Positions 1-7,956 of a DNA stretch of 64,000 bases are shown piece after piece. The notes under the pieces were generated by a model. The model had not been told where the DNA came from and did no database searches. It was given only the letters and a program-made list of their open reading frames with translations. Both the position numbers and the translations under genes were made by a program. The DNA lies in contig CAMACX010000002.1 of NCBI GenBank assembly GCA_945831575.1, forward strand, positions 62,001-126,000, in the 5' to 3' direction. Source of the DNA: an uncultured Mediterranea sp. Lineage in GTDB: Bacteria > Bacteroidota > Bacteroidia > Bacteroidales > Bacteroidaceae. Positions within the stretch are counted from its first letter, which is position 1, and each line of letters starts with the position of its first letter.

Positions 1-327
1 ACTCCCTTCGTAACGGGTGAGTTTACGGTGAGCGACATCAAGCGCGCTAACTATAGCGAGCTTTTCCCCTCTGAGGAGGAGGCTGCTGACAAGTGGTTCA
101 AGTGCAAACTGGTCTTCATCATGCTCGACGAGAAGAGTGGAGCGGAGAAGAAGACCTCTACGCAGGTGCTGGTGCAAGCTGCCGACCTGCGCGATGCGGT
201 GAAGAAACTCGATGAGGGGATGAAGGGTACCATGGCTGATTACCAGATTGCTATGGTGAGCGAGACGGCCATCATGGATGTCTATCCCTTCCATGCCGAA
301 GGCGAATTGCAGAAGGAGGAGAAATAA
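1..327 (+). CDS. DUF4494 family protein, 3' part
   Basis: The frame is open from base 1 and reads TPFVTGEFTVSDIKRANYSE onward, so the gene begins before the window. The GTG at 28 is internal and not a start. The text (DKWFKCKLVFIMLDEKSGAEKK, then a DLRDAVKKLDEGMKGTMADY helix) matches the Bacteroidales DUF4494 family, small cytosolic proteins of about 150 residues with no known function, so roughly the last two thirds is present. The stop at 325-327 abuts yggS, which suggests one transcript, as is usual for this pair. Identification is from memory of the family. Confidence 0.85.
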   Translation, partial: TPFVTGEFTVSDIKRANYSELFPSEEEAADKWFKCKLVFIMLDEKSGAEKKTSTQVLVQAADLRDAVKKLDEGMKGTMADYQIAMVSETAIMDVYPFHAEGELQKEEK

Positions 328-330
328 GTG

Positions 331-996
331 ATGATTGCTCAACGCATCCATACCTTGACAAGCGAGCTGCCCGAGGGCGTACGTCTTGTGGCTGTCTCCA
401 AGTTTCACCCGGTGGAAGCCATTGCCGAAGCTTATGCTGCCGGTCAGCGCATCTTTGGCGAGAGCCGTGTACAGGAGTTGCAGGCGAAGCATGAGCAGCT
501 GCCCAAGGACATCGAGTGGCACTTCATCGGCCATCTGCAGACCAACAAGGTGAAGTATATCGTGCCCTACGTGTCGCTGATCCATGGCATCGACTCCTTC
601 CGCCTCCTGACGGAGGTCGATAAGCAAGCCGAGCGGGTGGGGCGCAGCGTGGGTTGCCTGCTGCAGATGCACATCGCCCGTGAGGAGACCAAGTTTGGTT
701 TCAGCTTCGACGAGTGCCGCGAGATGCTACAGGCAGGTGAGTGGAGCAAGTTGCAGCATGTGCGCCTCTGCGGATTGATGGGCATGGCCACCAATACGGA
801 CAATATGCAGCAGGTGGAGGAGGAGTTTCGCTCGCTTGCCGCATTCTTCCGTGAGGTGAAGGCCGGGTGGTTTGCCTCCGATGAGGACTTCCGCGAGCTC
901 TCCATGGGCATGACGCACGACTATCCGCAAGCCATTGCAGCAGGTAGTACGCTCATCCGCGTGGGGACCTACATCTTTGGAGAACGAAATTATTAA
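331..996 (+). CDS. yggS: PLP homeostasis protein, YggS/PROSC family
   Basis: This is a cytosolic, single-domain PLP-binding protein with an alanine-racemase-like TIM barrel. The family buffers free pyridoxal phosphate and has no known catalytic activity. The PLP lysine is K24 in VAVSKFHP. Other family marks are FGESRVQE, WHFIGHLQTNK, GLMGMA and a C-terminal LSMGMTHDYPQAI..G.TLIRVGTYIFGER. The length of 221 residues is normal. A GTG at 328 directly after the upstream stop is an alternative start; ATG 331 is preferred and AGGAGG lies at 314-319. It follows the DUF4494 gene without a gap. Confidence 0.93.
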   Translation: MIAQRIHTLTSELPEGVRLVAVSKFHPVEAIAEAYAAGQRIFGESRVQELQAKHEQLPKDIEWHFIGHLQTNKVKYIVPYVSLIHGIDSFRLLTEVDKQAERVGRSVGCLLQMHIAREETKFGFSFDECREMLQAGEWSKLQHVRLCGLMGMATNTDNMQQVEEEFRSLAAFFREVKAGWFASDEDFRELSMGMTHDYPQAIAAGSTLIRVGTYIFGERNY

Positions 997-1018
997 CATA
1001 CTAAAATCATATACCACT

Positions 1019-1999
1019 ATGGCAACATTACAAACATCCTTTGCAGGACTGAAGTTGAAGAATCCGGTCATCGTAAGTAGTTCAGGCTTGACCGACAGTG
1101 CTGCGAAAAATCAGAAGTTGGCCGAAGCAGGTGCCGGTGCCATCGTATTGAAGTCACTCTTCGAGGAGCAAATTCTGATGGAGACCGACCACCTCGACGA
1201 TCCCTCTTTCTCGCCCGAGAGCAGTGAATACCTGACTGCTTATCTCCGTCAGCACAAGCTCGATGAGTATCTGCAGCTTATCCGCGACAGCAAGAAGGCC
1301 TGTGGCGACGTGCCCGTCATTGCCAGCATCAACTGCTATGATGACAGCAACTGGGTCGATTTCGCCCGTCAGATTGAGGCTGCCGGTGCTGATGCCATTG
1401 AGGTTAACATCCTGGCCCTGCAGACCGAGGTGAACTACACCTACGGCTCATTTGAGCAGCGCCACATCGAGATTCTCCGTCACATTCGTAATACCGTGAA
1501 GCTGCCCGTCATCATGAAGCTGGGCGACAATCTCACCAATCCTGTGGCGCTCATCAACCAGCTGCGTGCCAACGGCGCTGCGGCCGTGGTGCTCTTCAAC
1601 CGCTTCTATCAGCCCGACATCGACGTGGAGAAGATGACGCAGAGCATCGGACACGTGCTGAGCAACGAGGCTGACCTGGCCAAGTCACTCCGCTGGACGG
1701 GCATTGCCTCGGCAGCCGTGAGCGGTGTGGATTATGCCGTATCGGGCGGTGTGCATACGTCGGATGCGGTGGTCAAGGCTTTGCTGGCCGGTGCTTCGGC
1801 CGTAGAGGTATGCAGTGCCATCTACAGCAAGGGAGCCGGCGTGATCGCTGAGTTCAACAGCTTCATCGAGCAATGGATGGAGCGCAAGGGCATGGAGCGC
1901 ATCGAGAGCTTCAAGGGCCTGCTCAATCAGAAGGATGCCCAGGGCGTGAACACCTTCGAGCGCACCCAGTTCCTGAAGTACTTCGCCACCTACGAGTAA
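1019..1999 (+). CDS. dihydroorotate dehydrogenase-like flavoprotein
   Basis: A 326-residue FMN TIM-barrel protein of the class 1 dihydroorotate dehydrogenase superfamily. ATG 1019 is chosen because the protein then begins MATLQTSFAGLKLKNPVIVSS, as PyrD-like enzymes do; the frame runs upstream into yggS without a better start. Visible parts are the ASINC strand, the VIMKLGDNLTNP strand and a C-terminal GGVHTSDAVVKALLAGASAVEVCSA phosphate-binding turn. The region where PyrD has the catalytic cysteine motif NxSCPN reads VNILALQTE here, so it is probably not the pyrimidine enzyme and its substrate is unknown. It is the last gene before a strong terminator. Confidence 0.85.
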   Translation: MATLQTSFAGLKLKNPVIVSSSGLTDSAAKNQKLAEAGAGAIVLKSLFEEQILMETDHLDDPSFSPESSEYLTAYLRQHKLDEYLQLIRDSKKACGDVPVIASINCYDDSNWVDFARQIEAAGADAIEVNILALQTEVNYTYGSFEQRHIEILRHIRNTVKLPVIMKLGDNLTNPVALINQLRANGAAAVVLFNRFYQPDIDVEKMTQSIGHVLSNEADLAKSLRWTGIASAAVSGVDYAVSGGVHTSDAVVKALLAGASAVEVCSAIYSKGAGVIAEFNSFIEQWMERKGMERIESFKGLLNQKDAQGVNTFERTQFLKYFATYE

Positions 2000-2058
2000 T
2001 CCGGAGCACTATCCAGGAGCGCGTACCCAAAGCGCGAATCCAAGGCGAATCCCTATAA

Positions 2059-2099
2059 AGAAAGGCCGGCTTCCCTCACCTAGAGAAGCCGGCCTTTCT
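2059..2099 (+). terminator. intrinsic terminator
   Basis: A perfect 15-bp stem (2059-2073 with 2085-2099, AGAAAGGCCGGCTTC and its complement) encloses an 11-nt loop 60 bp after the dihydroorotate-dehydrogenase-like gene. It is followed by a mildly T-rich stretch. It ends the DUF4494-yggS transcript. Confidence 0.85.
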
Positions 2100-2595
2100 G
2101 ATTCGTTTTGTCTCAATGAATGTCGCACGTCTTTCTCGCAGTCGTTTTACATACTCCTCTGTCAACTTGAATTTGTCTTGATGAAACTGACGTCGAACAC
2201 GTTAACGTTACATCCTGTCCTGACCTAATCGGAAAAAAATCCGCACCTGTTCGGACAAATGTCCGGACTTGTTGGACAGGTGTTTATCATTCTTCGCAAA
2301 AATGCCGTTTGTCAAACTTGATACAATCCAGTATTTGTAGCATGGGGATTGCAAGACAGGACCCATAGCGGTTAGATGTTTGTTGCATATGGCTTATGTT
2401 TCCCTTGACAGTTTGCTTATCCATCGTAGCCTTCTTGTTATCTCAGGAAAAGACATATCGTTTGCAGCACTTTCCATTCCCTTGATATTCAGGAAAAATA
2501 CATCTTTGCGTATATTGAACTCACATTAATAGAGTTTTATGATGAGTTTTCTTCTATAGTTAACTAAATACAAAAAAAAAAACAAACCAAAATAA
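2100..2595. other. AT-rich intergenic region with nested palindrome
   Basis: About 500 bp without a convincing gene. The one clear structure is at 2244-2282: an outer stem CACCTGT/ACAGGTG (2244-2250 with 2276-2282) surrounds an inner CGGAC-AAAT-GTCCG hairpin (2252-2265), with the element CGGAC/GTCCG repeated nearby. It could be a regulator site, a cruciform or a terminator remnant. The rest is AT-rich and ends in long A/T runs near 2540-2680. I see no tRNA, small RNA or long ORF here. Confidence 0.5.
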
Positions 2596-2627
2596 TTTGT
2601 CTCTTTGAAAATAACGACATTCCTTTG
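2596..2627 (+). promoter_or_regulatory. Bacteroidetes-type promoter
   Basis: TTTG at 2596-2599, 20 bp, then TTCCTTTG at 2620-2627, close to the consensus TTTG-N19-21-TAnnTTTG. It lies 56 bp before the GTG start of the secreted protein at 2683 and probably drives that AT-rich cluster. Confidence 0.65.
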
Positions 2628-2682
2628 CAAACAAAAATAAATACATATTTTATCATTGATATAATAATTAAAACAAATAGTT

Positions 2683-4020
2683 GTGAAACAGATTCTTTTC
2701 TCTCTGGTCGCCCTATTCATGAGCATTACTGCTCTTGCCGGCAATGATGACGTGATGATTACACGTGATGGTAGTTTTATTCCTGTAAAAGTATTGAAAA
2801 TCAATAGTACAGGTATCCGCTTTATCAATCTCGATAAAAGGAGGTTGGGAGAGTTGAATGCACCTCTGGATTTCATCTACATGATTATGAAGGAAAAGGG
2901 GAACAACATTCTCTTTGACGAAGATGGCAATCAAACGACTGCTCCGGTAGTGAAAATAGGCAAGAACGACAATGTGTTGTTCCTGAATAATGGTAAATAC
3001 TTCCCGGTTTTCGACTTGGCAATCAATAAGGACAACATCTCCTATAAGTTAAAAGATAGTAAGAAAGCGCCTGTTTATCAAGTATCGAAAGATGAAGTTT
3101 TTTTGGTGAAGAATGAAGATGGTACGACTACGTTGTTTAACAACAAGTACGTAGAAAAACTTAGAAAAGAAAAAGAAGAGAATCAGAGAAAGGCAAATAC
3201 AGCTCCGACCACCCCATTGAATCTCTCTGAATCAAGCAGTCCAGTCCCTTCCATTCCTGCAGCGACTCCCTCAGTTTCTACTCCACAGGTCTCAGCCGGA
3301 ACCGAACTGAAATTCTCGCCTGCCATGGCACTTTCTGACAATGAAATCATTAATCTTGTTTACAGTAAGCAACCCTATACGCTTTACGGAAAAGGGACAA
3401 TGGCTGAATATGTGTTTATGAAAGGAAGTAAGCAGGTGCAGTTTATGGGTGGTCCTACTTACATGCAACAGATTGTGGCAGAGGAGACGGTAAACAACGG
3501 AGTGTTGAGTGTACAGGTAAGACAAGCTTTTCTCAACAAGAAGCATGAGCCTTCAAAAGGATTGCCAGAGTCTTTCAAGTCATTATATTACCCTACAGAA
3601 ATAGATACCGCCGGAACTTTTCATCTCACGCACGACATTTCAAGAGACGTATATACGATAACCAGTCGTAGAGGCTATGCCTTGTTACTCTCTACATCAT
3701 TGCAAGATGGGGAAATAATCAAGTGCAGTACCATTACTGATGAGGGCAAGAATCTTTTCGGAGGAAAAGTTTCTATCAATGCCGAATACAGTGGCTTCCA
3801 TGTGGACGGAACAGAGCGTATTTCCACTCCCGCAGGAACCTTTGACTGCATCAGGCTGAAGGGTAACGTGACTGAGAAGACATCATCTACCAATAAATAT
3901 AACTATACATGGTGGCTGGCTCGTGGAGTAGGCTTCGTAAAATATGAAATAAGAAATGATGGTGCAAAAGCCAATGAAGATTCTTTGGTTATCCTGTTGA
4001 ATCAATTGCAAAGACCGTGA
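2683..4020 (+). CDS. secreted protein with TapB/DUF3108-like C-terminal domain
   Basis: 445 residues with a GTG start that gives a clean signal peptide (VKQILFSLVALFMSITALAG). Residues about 20-160 are beta-rich, with repeating short units such as 'ITRDGSFIPVKVLKINSTGIRF' and 'GKNDNVLFLNNGKYFPV'. A Pro/Ser/Thr linker follows at about 165-210. The C-terminal 200 residues hold ERISTPAGTFDCIRLKGNV and WWLARGVGFVKYEI, the pattern of DUF3108/TapB-type envelope proteins. It is probably periplasmic; no catalytic motif is seen. It is first in a run of four secreted proteins, looks poorer in GC than the housekeeping genes, and has its own promoter at 2596. Function unknown. Confidence 0.75.
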   Translation: MKQILFSLVALFMSITALAGNDDVMITRDGSFIPVKVLKINSTGIRFINLDKRRLGELNAPLDFIYMIMKEKGNNILFDEDGNQTTAPVVKIGKNDNVLFLNNGKYFPVFDLAINKDNISYKLKDSKKAPVYQVSKDEVFLVKNEDGTTTLFNNKYVEKLRKEKEENQRKANTAPTTPLNLSESSSPVPSIPAATPSVSTPQVSAGTELKFSPAMALSDNEIINLVYSKQPYTLYGKGTMAEYVFMKGSKQVQFMGGPTYMQQIVAEETVNNGVLSVQVRQAFLNKKHEPSKGLPESFKSLYYPTEIDTAGTFHLTHDISRDVYTITSRRGYALLLSTSLQDGEIIKCSTITDEGKNLFGGKVSINAEYSGFHVDGTERISTPAGTFDCIRLKGNVTEKTSSTNKYNYTWWLARGVGFVKYEIRNDGAKANEDSLVILLNQLQRP

Positions 4021-4082
4021 CTCTCTCGGACAATCAGACTCTCGAAAATACATATTTAATTTTTAATTTAATATCTACAGTT

Positions 4083-4691
4083 ATGAAAAAGTTGATTTTA
4101 TCACTGGTTGCTATGTTGTCAATCCAGTTGAGCTTAAATGCTCAGACCATCATCAAGAACAACTACGATTCTCCAATCACCTCTGCTGATGGCAGTACGC
4201 CCACATCCACCAATCTGCTTAACGGATTCTGTAAGGGTAGTGACATAAACATCACCGCTAACATAGACCAAAAATTATTTGGATTTTCTTTCTTAACGGA
4301 TTTCTCAGATTTTGCTTATGGAGGTTTTGGTATTCAGGCGGGCTTTGGTGACTATTCTTCTTATTTAGGAAACTTCTCTGCTGGCCTTGGTAAAAGATAT
4401 GTCTTCAGCGATGCTTTCCTGCTCCAAGGAAAGATTGGGGCTTATGCCGGCTATTCCAGCTATGATTATCCCTCTTTCTCAAGCAGTGGAAAAGAGACAA
4501 CAGAAACAAAAAATGAGTTTGCCTATGGCGCAAATGCCAATATATGTGCAGGCCTGAAGTTGTGGACTACCAAGAAAGGAAACTCTACCTTCATCACTGT
4601 TGGTTACTATGTGTCGGCTCCAGACTTCAAGACAGAAGGCATGATGGATAATGGCCAATGGGGAATTGGTTTCACAACCATATTTAATTAA
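4083..4691 (+). CDS. small secreted beta-rich protein, possible outer-membrane barrel
   Basis: 202 residues from ATG 4083, chosen because it gives a signal peptide ending LSLNAQ; the frame is open further upstream without a signal. The mature part alternates aromatic and glycine residues in amphipathic strands (FGFSFLTDFSDFAYGGFGIQ, KIGAYAGYSSYDY, FITVGYYVSAPDF) and ends in GFTTIFN. The C-terminal phenylalanine just before the end and the strand pattern fit a small outer-membrane barrel, but this is inference. It follows the 2683 gene by 62 bp, likely on the same transcript. I do not recognise a family. Confidence 0.65.
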   Translation: MKKLILSLVAMLSIQLSLNAQTIIKNNYDSPITSADGSTPTSTNLLNGFCKGSDINITANIDQKLFGFSFLTDFSDFAYGGFGIQAGFGDYSSYLGNFSAGLGKRYVFSDAFLLQGKIGAYAGYSSYDYPSFSSSGKETTETKNEFAYGANANICAGLKLWTTKKGNSTFITVGYYVSAPDFKTEGMMDNGQWGIGFTTIFN

Positions 4692-4799
4692 TAAACTGTC
4701 ATATCTTTAAGAGGGTAGGAGTAAGGCTGATGGAGCGTATTCACGAGTTGGATATAGCTTCTAAGGCATATTCTATTCATTTTGAAATATTTTTTTTCT

Positions 4800-4830
4800 C
4801 TGGATGCGGCATGGTTAACACCGCATCCGG
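4800..4830. terminator. short hairpin between secreted-protein genes
   Basis: An 8-bp perfect stem (GGATGCGG 4802-4809 with CCGCATCC 4821-4828), extendable by a G-C and a G-T pair, lies between the genes at 4083 and 4863. A T-run lies just 5' of it on the plus strand. It may be a weak terminator or a mRNA processing hairpin. Confidence 0.35.
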
Positions 4831-4862
4831 TTAATGTTGAATCTGAATGTAATCATAGAATC

Positions 4863-5909
4863 ATGGAAAGATTAACACGTATTTTATCAAGCTTGACTTT
4901 AGTTTTTATGGTGGTATACGCAATGACACTTACTGCCTGCGGTGACGACGATGAGGACAACGGCGAAGGCGGCAGCTCTTCCTCTGTGGATAACCCGCTG
5001 GTCAATGAGGGCGGAGTGCTTCTCACCTCCATTTCAGACCAATATAATTCGTGGAGCCCAGACACATACTACATGTATTACGATGAGAAGCTTCGTCCCT
5101 ACAGATACTGTTGGGGAGCAGGCAACGACGAAGAGGAATATTTGGTCATAGACTATGACAATGGCAAGATCAGCATGCCTGACTGGAGTGGTGCAACCAA
5201 TCTCTCCATGTCACTGAATTCCAAAGGCTACATCACGAAGATCAAAGGTTCTTGGAATACTACTGATGACGGCGAACAGATGACAGGCTCTATGGAGTGG
5301 TCCGCAAGCTATGACAAAGAGGGCCATCTGACTGAAATGACTATTAACCAGGAAGAAAAGTATGGCGAGGATGTTTACAAAAGCAATTCGAAGACTACAT
5401 TAAGCTGGAATGACGGTAAGTGGATATCCTACAAGAGTGAGTCAACGTGGATTGAAGAAGGTTATACGGGATTTAGTACTATGACAAGTACCTTCACTTA
5501 CGGGACTCAACCCAATAAGTATAAGCAATACCCGGGTATGTTCTCTGCAAATGATGAAGGCGGTCTCTTTGCCATGGGATTGTTTGGTATAGGCCCGAAT
5601 ATGCTGCCTACTGCATCAAATGAAGTGGAAACAGAAGAGAGCGACGGTGAGAAATATGAACACAAGCACAATGGCACTGTGACCTTTACGCTCAATAGCA
5701 ATGGAAGCATAGACACCGAGACCTGGAGCAGTGAGACTGGCAGTACAGAGAAGTTTACATTCGGTTATACGGATGCCAAGTCCATCGCTAAGGCCACCAC
5801 GCGAAGCAATCGCACACAGCCAAGCCTCTCCAAGACGGAGAAAGCCAAGCGTGTCAGGGAGTTCATGCACAACCTGCCGTTCGTACCTCACAGAAGAGGT
5901 GAAAGATAA
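4863..5909 (+). CDS. lipoprotein of unknown function
   Basis: 348 residues. ATG 4863 yields a lipoprotein signal with lipobox LTAC|G followed by the acidic GDDDEDNGEGG segment that marks surface export in Bacteroidetes. The body is rich in Tyr, Trp, Ser and Thr. It has several short repeats of the kind 'Y..G.ITKIKG', 'SYDKEGHLTEMTINQEE' and 'TLSWNDGKWISYKSE', which resemble the degenerate YD-type strands of Bacteroides surface lipoproteins. No enzyme motif is visible. It sits third in the AT-rich cluster, 35 bp before another lipoprotein gene. Probably outer-leaflet anchored; role unknown. Confidence 0.7.
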   Translation: MERLTRILSSLTLVFMVVYAMTLTACGDDDEDNGEGGSSSSVDNPLVNEGGVLLTSISDQYNSWSPDTYYMYYDEKLRPYRYCWGAGNDEEEYLVIDYDNGKISMPDWSGATNLSMSLNSKGYITKIKGSWNTTDDGEQMTGSMEWSASYDKEGHLTEMTINQEEKYGEDVYKSNSKTTLSWNDGKWISYKSESTWIEEGYTGFSTMTSTFTYGTQPNKYKQYPGMFSANDEGGLFAMGLFGIGPNMLPTASNEVETEESDGEKYEHKHNGTVTFTLNSNGSIDTETWSSETGSTEKFTFGYTDAKSIAKATTRSNRTQPSLSKTEKAKRVREFMHNLPFVPHRRGER

Positions 5910-5943
5910 CATATTCCAGTAAACCATCATATTAGATAGCACC

Positions 5944-6345
5944 ATGATGAAAACAAAGCATTTACTCCATCTACTTATCCTGTTGGCTTTTGAATTGACC
6001 TTTGTAGCTTGCAGCAGTGACGATGACGAATCATCCAATTCCCCACTTGTGGGAACATGGACCATGCAAGTACAGTGGGCTGACACCAACGGGACGCGTG
6101 ACCATTCTTATACCTTCAAGGGTAATGGCACAGGCGTTTTTAAAAATTGGAATTGGTTCGATCAGAAGTACTACTACCAGAACTTCAAATGGAGTGCCAC
6201 GGAGAGTGTTATCTCATTTGATATGGAGCCACTGCCAGATGGCAGTGGCTATTCCAGTGGCATCAGATACTACACGCTCACACCGAATTGCCTGACCATG
6301 TATTATTCTGATGGGGACCTTGACGGACATTATTTCAAGGAGTAA
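5944..6345 (+). CDS. small lipocalin-like lipoprotein
   Basis: 133 residues with lipobox TFVAC|S and an acidic SSDDDESSN export tag. The mature domain starts 'LVGTWTMQVQWADTNGT' and continues as eight or so beta strands ending 'CLTMYYSDGDLDGHYFKE', the usual outline of Bacteroidales lipocalin-like lipoproteins, whose first strand carries a GTW motif. Surface or periplasmic location is inferred. It is the last gene of the secreted-protein run and is followed by a strong terminator at 6421. Ligand and function are unknown. Confidence 0.72.
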   Translation: MMKTKHLLHLLILLAFELTFVACSSDDDESSNSPLVGTWTMQVQWADTNGTRDHSYTFKGNGTGVFKNWNWFDQKYYYQNFKWSATESVISFDMEPLPDGSGYSSGIRYYTLTPNCLTMYYSDGDLDGHYFKE

Positions 6346-6420
6346 TACCGTCCCAGCGTCTGTCCGCCCCCCTGCGCTAAGCAGGATAAGACGATAGTCT
6401 CCCGGGACAATAGCTGTAAA

Positions 6421-6458
6421 GGGAGCTATAAGGAGAATGACACCTCCTTATAGCTCCC
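6421..6458 (+). terminator. intrinsic terminator
   Basis: A perfect 15-bp stem (6421-6435 GGGAGCTATAAGGAG with 6444-6458) with an 8-nt loop, 75 bp after the lipocalin-like lipoprotein gene and followed by an AT-rich run. It closes the secreted-protein cluster. Confidence 0.85.
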
Positions 6459-6554
6459 TATATTTACATTGATTTCCCCTCCCCAAGCCGTAGGCATCAT
6501 TACTGCATCCGGCACGCGTAAACCTATCTTTTGCTCGGGATTTCACACAGAATA

Positions 6555-6586
6555 TTTGGCCGATAAAAGGAAAAAGACTATTTTTG
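6555..6586 (+). promoter_or_regulatory. Bacteroidetes-type promoter
   Basis: TTTG at 6555-6558, exactly 20 bp, then TATTTTTG at 6579-6586, a full match to TTTG-N20-TAnnTTTG. The predicted start of transcription is about 30 bp before the nuclease gene at 6621. Confidence 0.8.
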
Positions 6587-6620
6587 CCCCGTTAAAAGTA
6601 TACAGCCAAAGTAACCACTC

Positions 6621-7493
6621 ATGGGAGTAAGTAACAAATACATCCGTTTTGACTGGGCCATGAAGCGACTACTTCGCCACAAGGCCAATTTTGCCGTGCT
6701 GGAGGGCTTGATGACCACCCTGCTCGGCGAGCAGATTACCATCGTCAAGTTGCTGGAGATCGAGAGCAACCAGGAGAGCGAGTTTGACAAGTACAACCGG
6801 GTCGATCTGCTGGCCGAGGACAGCAGGAGACGGCTCATCCTCTTTGAGATACAGAACAACAACGAGTACGCCTACTTCCAACGGATGCTGTTCGGCACCT
6901 CCAAGCTGGTCACGGAGTACATTAACCGTGGCGAGGGTTACGAGAAGGTGCGCAAGGTCTATAGCATCAACATCGTCTATTTCGCCCTGGGCAGCGGCAG
7001 CGACTACGTCTATCATGGCAAGACGGAGTTTCGCGGGCTGCACAACAACGAGTTGCTCAACCTCACCCCCTTCCAGAAGCAGGCCTTCCAGGTAGATACC
7101 TTCAGCCAGCTCTATCCCGAGTACATCATTCTGCGTGTCAACGACTTTGATAAATGGTCGGTCGTGCCCCTTGACCAATGGATCTACTTCCTCAACACCG
7201 GTGAGATACCCGATGAGGCCAACGCCCCTGGCCTGCCTGAGGCACGCGAACGACTGAAGCTCGACCGCCTGAACAAGGCCGAGCTGGATGCCTACTACCG
7301 TCACCTGGACAATGTGGTCATCCTGCGCGACAACATCAACACCGAGCGGGCAGAAGGACGTGCAGAAGGACGTCAAGAAGGAATCGTTGAAGGCAAACGA
7401 GCTACTGCCCGTAACCTTAAGCACCTAGGTCTCTCTATAGAGTTGATTGCGCAGGCCACAGGACTGAGTACCCAAGAGTTAGAGGGAATCTAA
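6621..7493 (+). CDS. Rpn-family PD-(D/E)XK nuclease / putative transposase
   Basis: 290 residues of the Rpn (recombination-promoting nuclease, PDDEXK_2) family. The N-terminus MGVSNKYIRFDWAMKRLLRHKANFAVLEGL is typical. The nuclease core reads NRVDLLAEDSRRRLILFEIQNN, where D (about 57), E and the Q after it form the PD-(D/E)XK-type triad. The C-terminal part ends in AEGRAEGRQEGIVEGKRATARNLKHLGLSIELIAQATGLS, the helix-turn tail common in the family. Members are known in vitro DNases linked to RecA-independent recombination. It is a single-gene transcript with its own promoter, in an accessory region, 460 bp upstream of an AAA ATPase. GC content looks like that of the core genes, unlike its neighbours. 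Confidence 0.9.
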   Translation: MGVSNKYIRFDWAMKRLLRHKANFAVLEGLMTTLLGEQITIVKLLEIESNQESEFDKYNRVDLLAEDSRRRLILFEIQNNNEYAYFQRMLFGTSKLVTEYINRGEGYEKVRKVYSINIVYFALGSGSDYVYHGKTEFRGLHNNELLNLTPFQKQAFQVDTFSQLYPEYIILRVNDFDKWSVVPLDQWIYFLNTGEIPDEANAPGLPEARERLKLDRLNKAELDAYYRHLDNVVILRDNINTERAEGRAEGRQEGIVEGKRATARNLKHLGLSIELIAQATGLSTQELEGI

Positions 7494-7655
7494 CACAATC
7501 CAACCGAACACACCGAACTGCGGTAGTTGTTGGCCGTCTCAAAATCTATTGCTGCGAAGTCTTGCATTACCGATGTACTTATTGATTGTCCTTGTTGATG
7601 AGACTGACCAATAATCACATCAAGATTATAGAACGTCGTCTCGGCTAACAGGATA
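7494..7655. other. intergenic region after the Rpn gene
   Basis: No ORF, hairpin or promoter that I would defend. The duplicated ATPase tail begins directly after it at 7656. Confidence 0.4.
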
Positions 7656-7764
7656 TACAAACAATTATAATATGGGCAGCATGCATGTTGTCACGCCTGA
7701 AAATTATCTTGATGATTTTCCACTTTGCTTAATGACTAATGATTAATGACCATCGTGACCATCT
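7656..7764 (+). pseudogene. orphan copy of the ATPase 3' end
   Basis: This stretch repeats 9024-9157, the last 70 bp of the DUF4143 ATPase gene plus its downstream flank. It still reads NNYNMGSMHVVTPENYLD against NNYNVGGMHVVTPENYLD in the intact gene. Copy 1 lacks 18 bases that in copy 2 carry the last codons and the stop, and differs at a few other places. Homology starts sharply at TACAAACAATTATAAT. The simplest reading is the leftover of an earlier, tandem or replaced ATPase gene. Confidence 0.8.
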
Positions 7765-7810
7765 GCAAGAGAACTGATTGATTCCTCTTTTTATCATAGG
7801 TCAGCTATCT

Positions 7811-7874
7811 AATCCAAAAAATATACCTGAAATTTTGGATTATAATCCAAAAAATGGGGCTAAATTTTGGATTA
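7811..7874. promoter_or_regulatory. palindromic operator-like array
   Basis: A perfect 20-bp palindrome, TTTTGGATTATAATCCAAAA, lies at 7833-7852. It is flanked by single half-sites in alternating orientation at 7811-7820 (AATCCAAAAA) and 7865-7874 (TTTTGGATTA). The half-site spacing is 22 to 32 bp. It ends about 80 bp before the ATPase start and just upstream of its -7 box, a position that suits a dimeric repressor or activator. No regulator gene is adjacent. Confidence 0.6.
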
Positions 7875-7898
7875 TGGGTATTTTTTTTGGAAAATCTC

Positions 7899-7929
7899 TT
7901 GGCTGTTTGAGCTGTTTGGCATACCTTTG
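7899..7929 (+). promoter_or_regulatory. promoter of the ATPase gene
   Basis: TACCTTTG at 7922-7929 matches the Bacteroidetes -7 element. A TTGG at 7899-7902 is the nearest candidate -33 box (19-bp gap); perfect TTTG copies at 7906 and 7915 are too close. The -7 call is firm, the -33 call is weak. Confidence 0.55.
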
Positions 7930-7956
7930 CGAGCGAAGTGAAACCGTGATAGAAAA

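Noticed and set aside
28..30. GTG as start of the first gene
   Set aside because: The frame is open to base 1 and the upstream residues (TPFVTGEFT) belong to the family, so the gene is simply cut by the window.
1019..1999. True pyrD
   Set aside because: The catalytic cysteine motif of class 1 enzymes is missing, so the pyrimidine symbol is not used.
6669..7424. A 251-codon antisense frame over the Rpn nuclease
   Set aside because: The plus strand has a consensus promoter and a full family protein.
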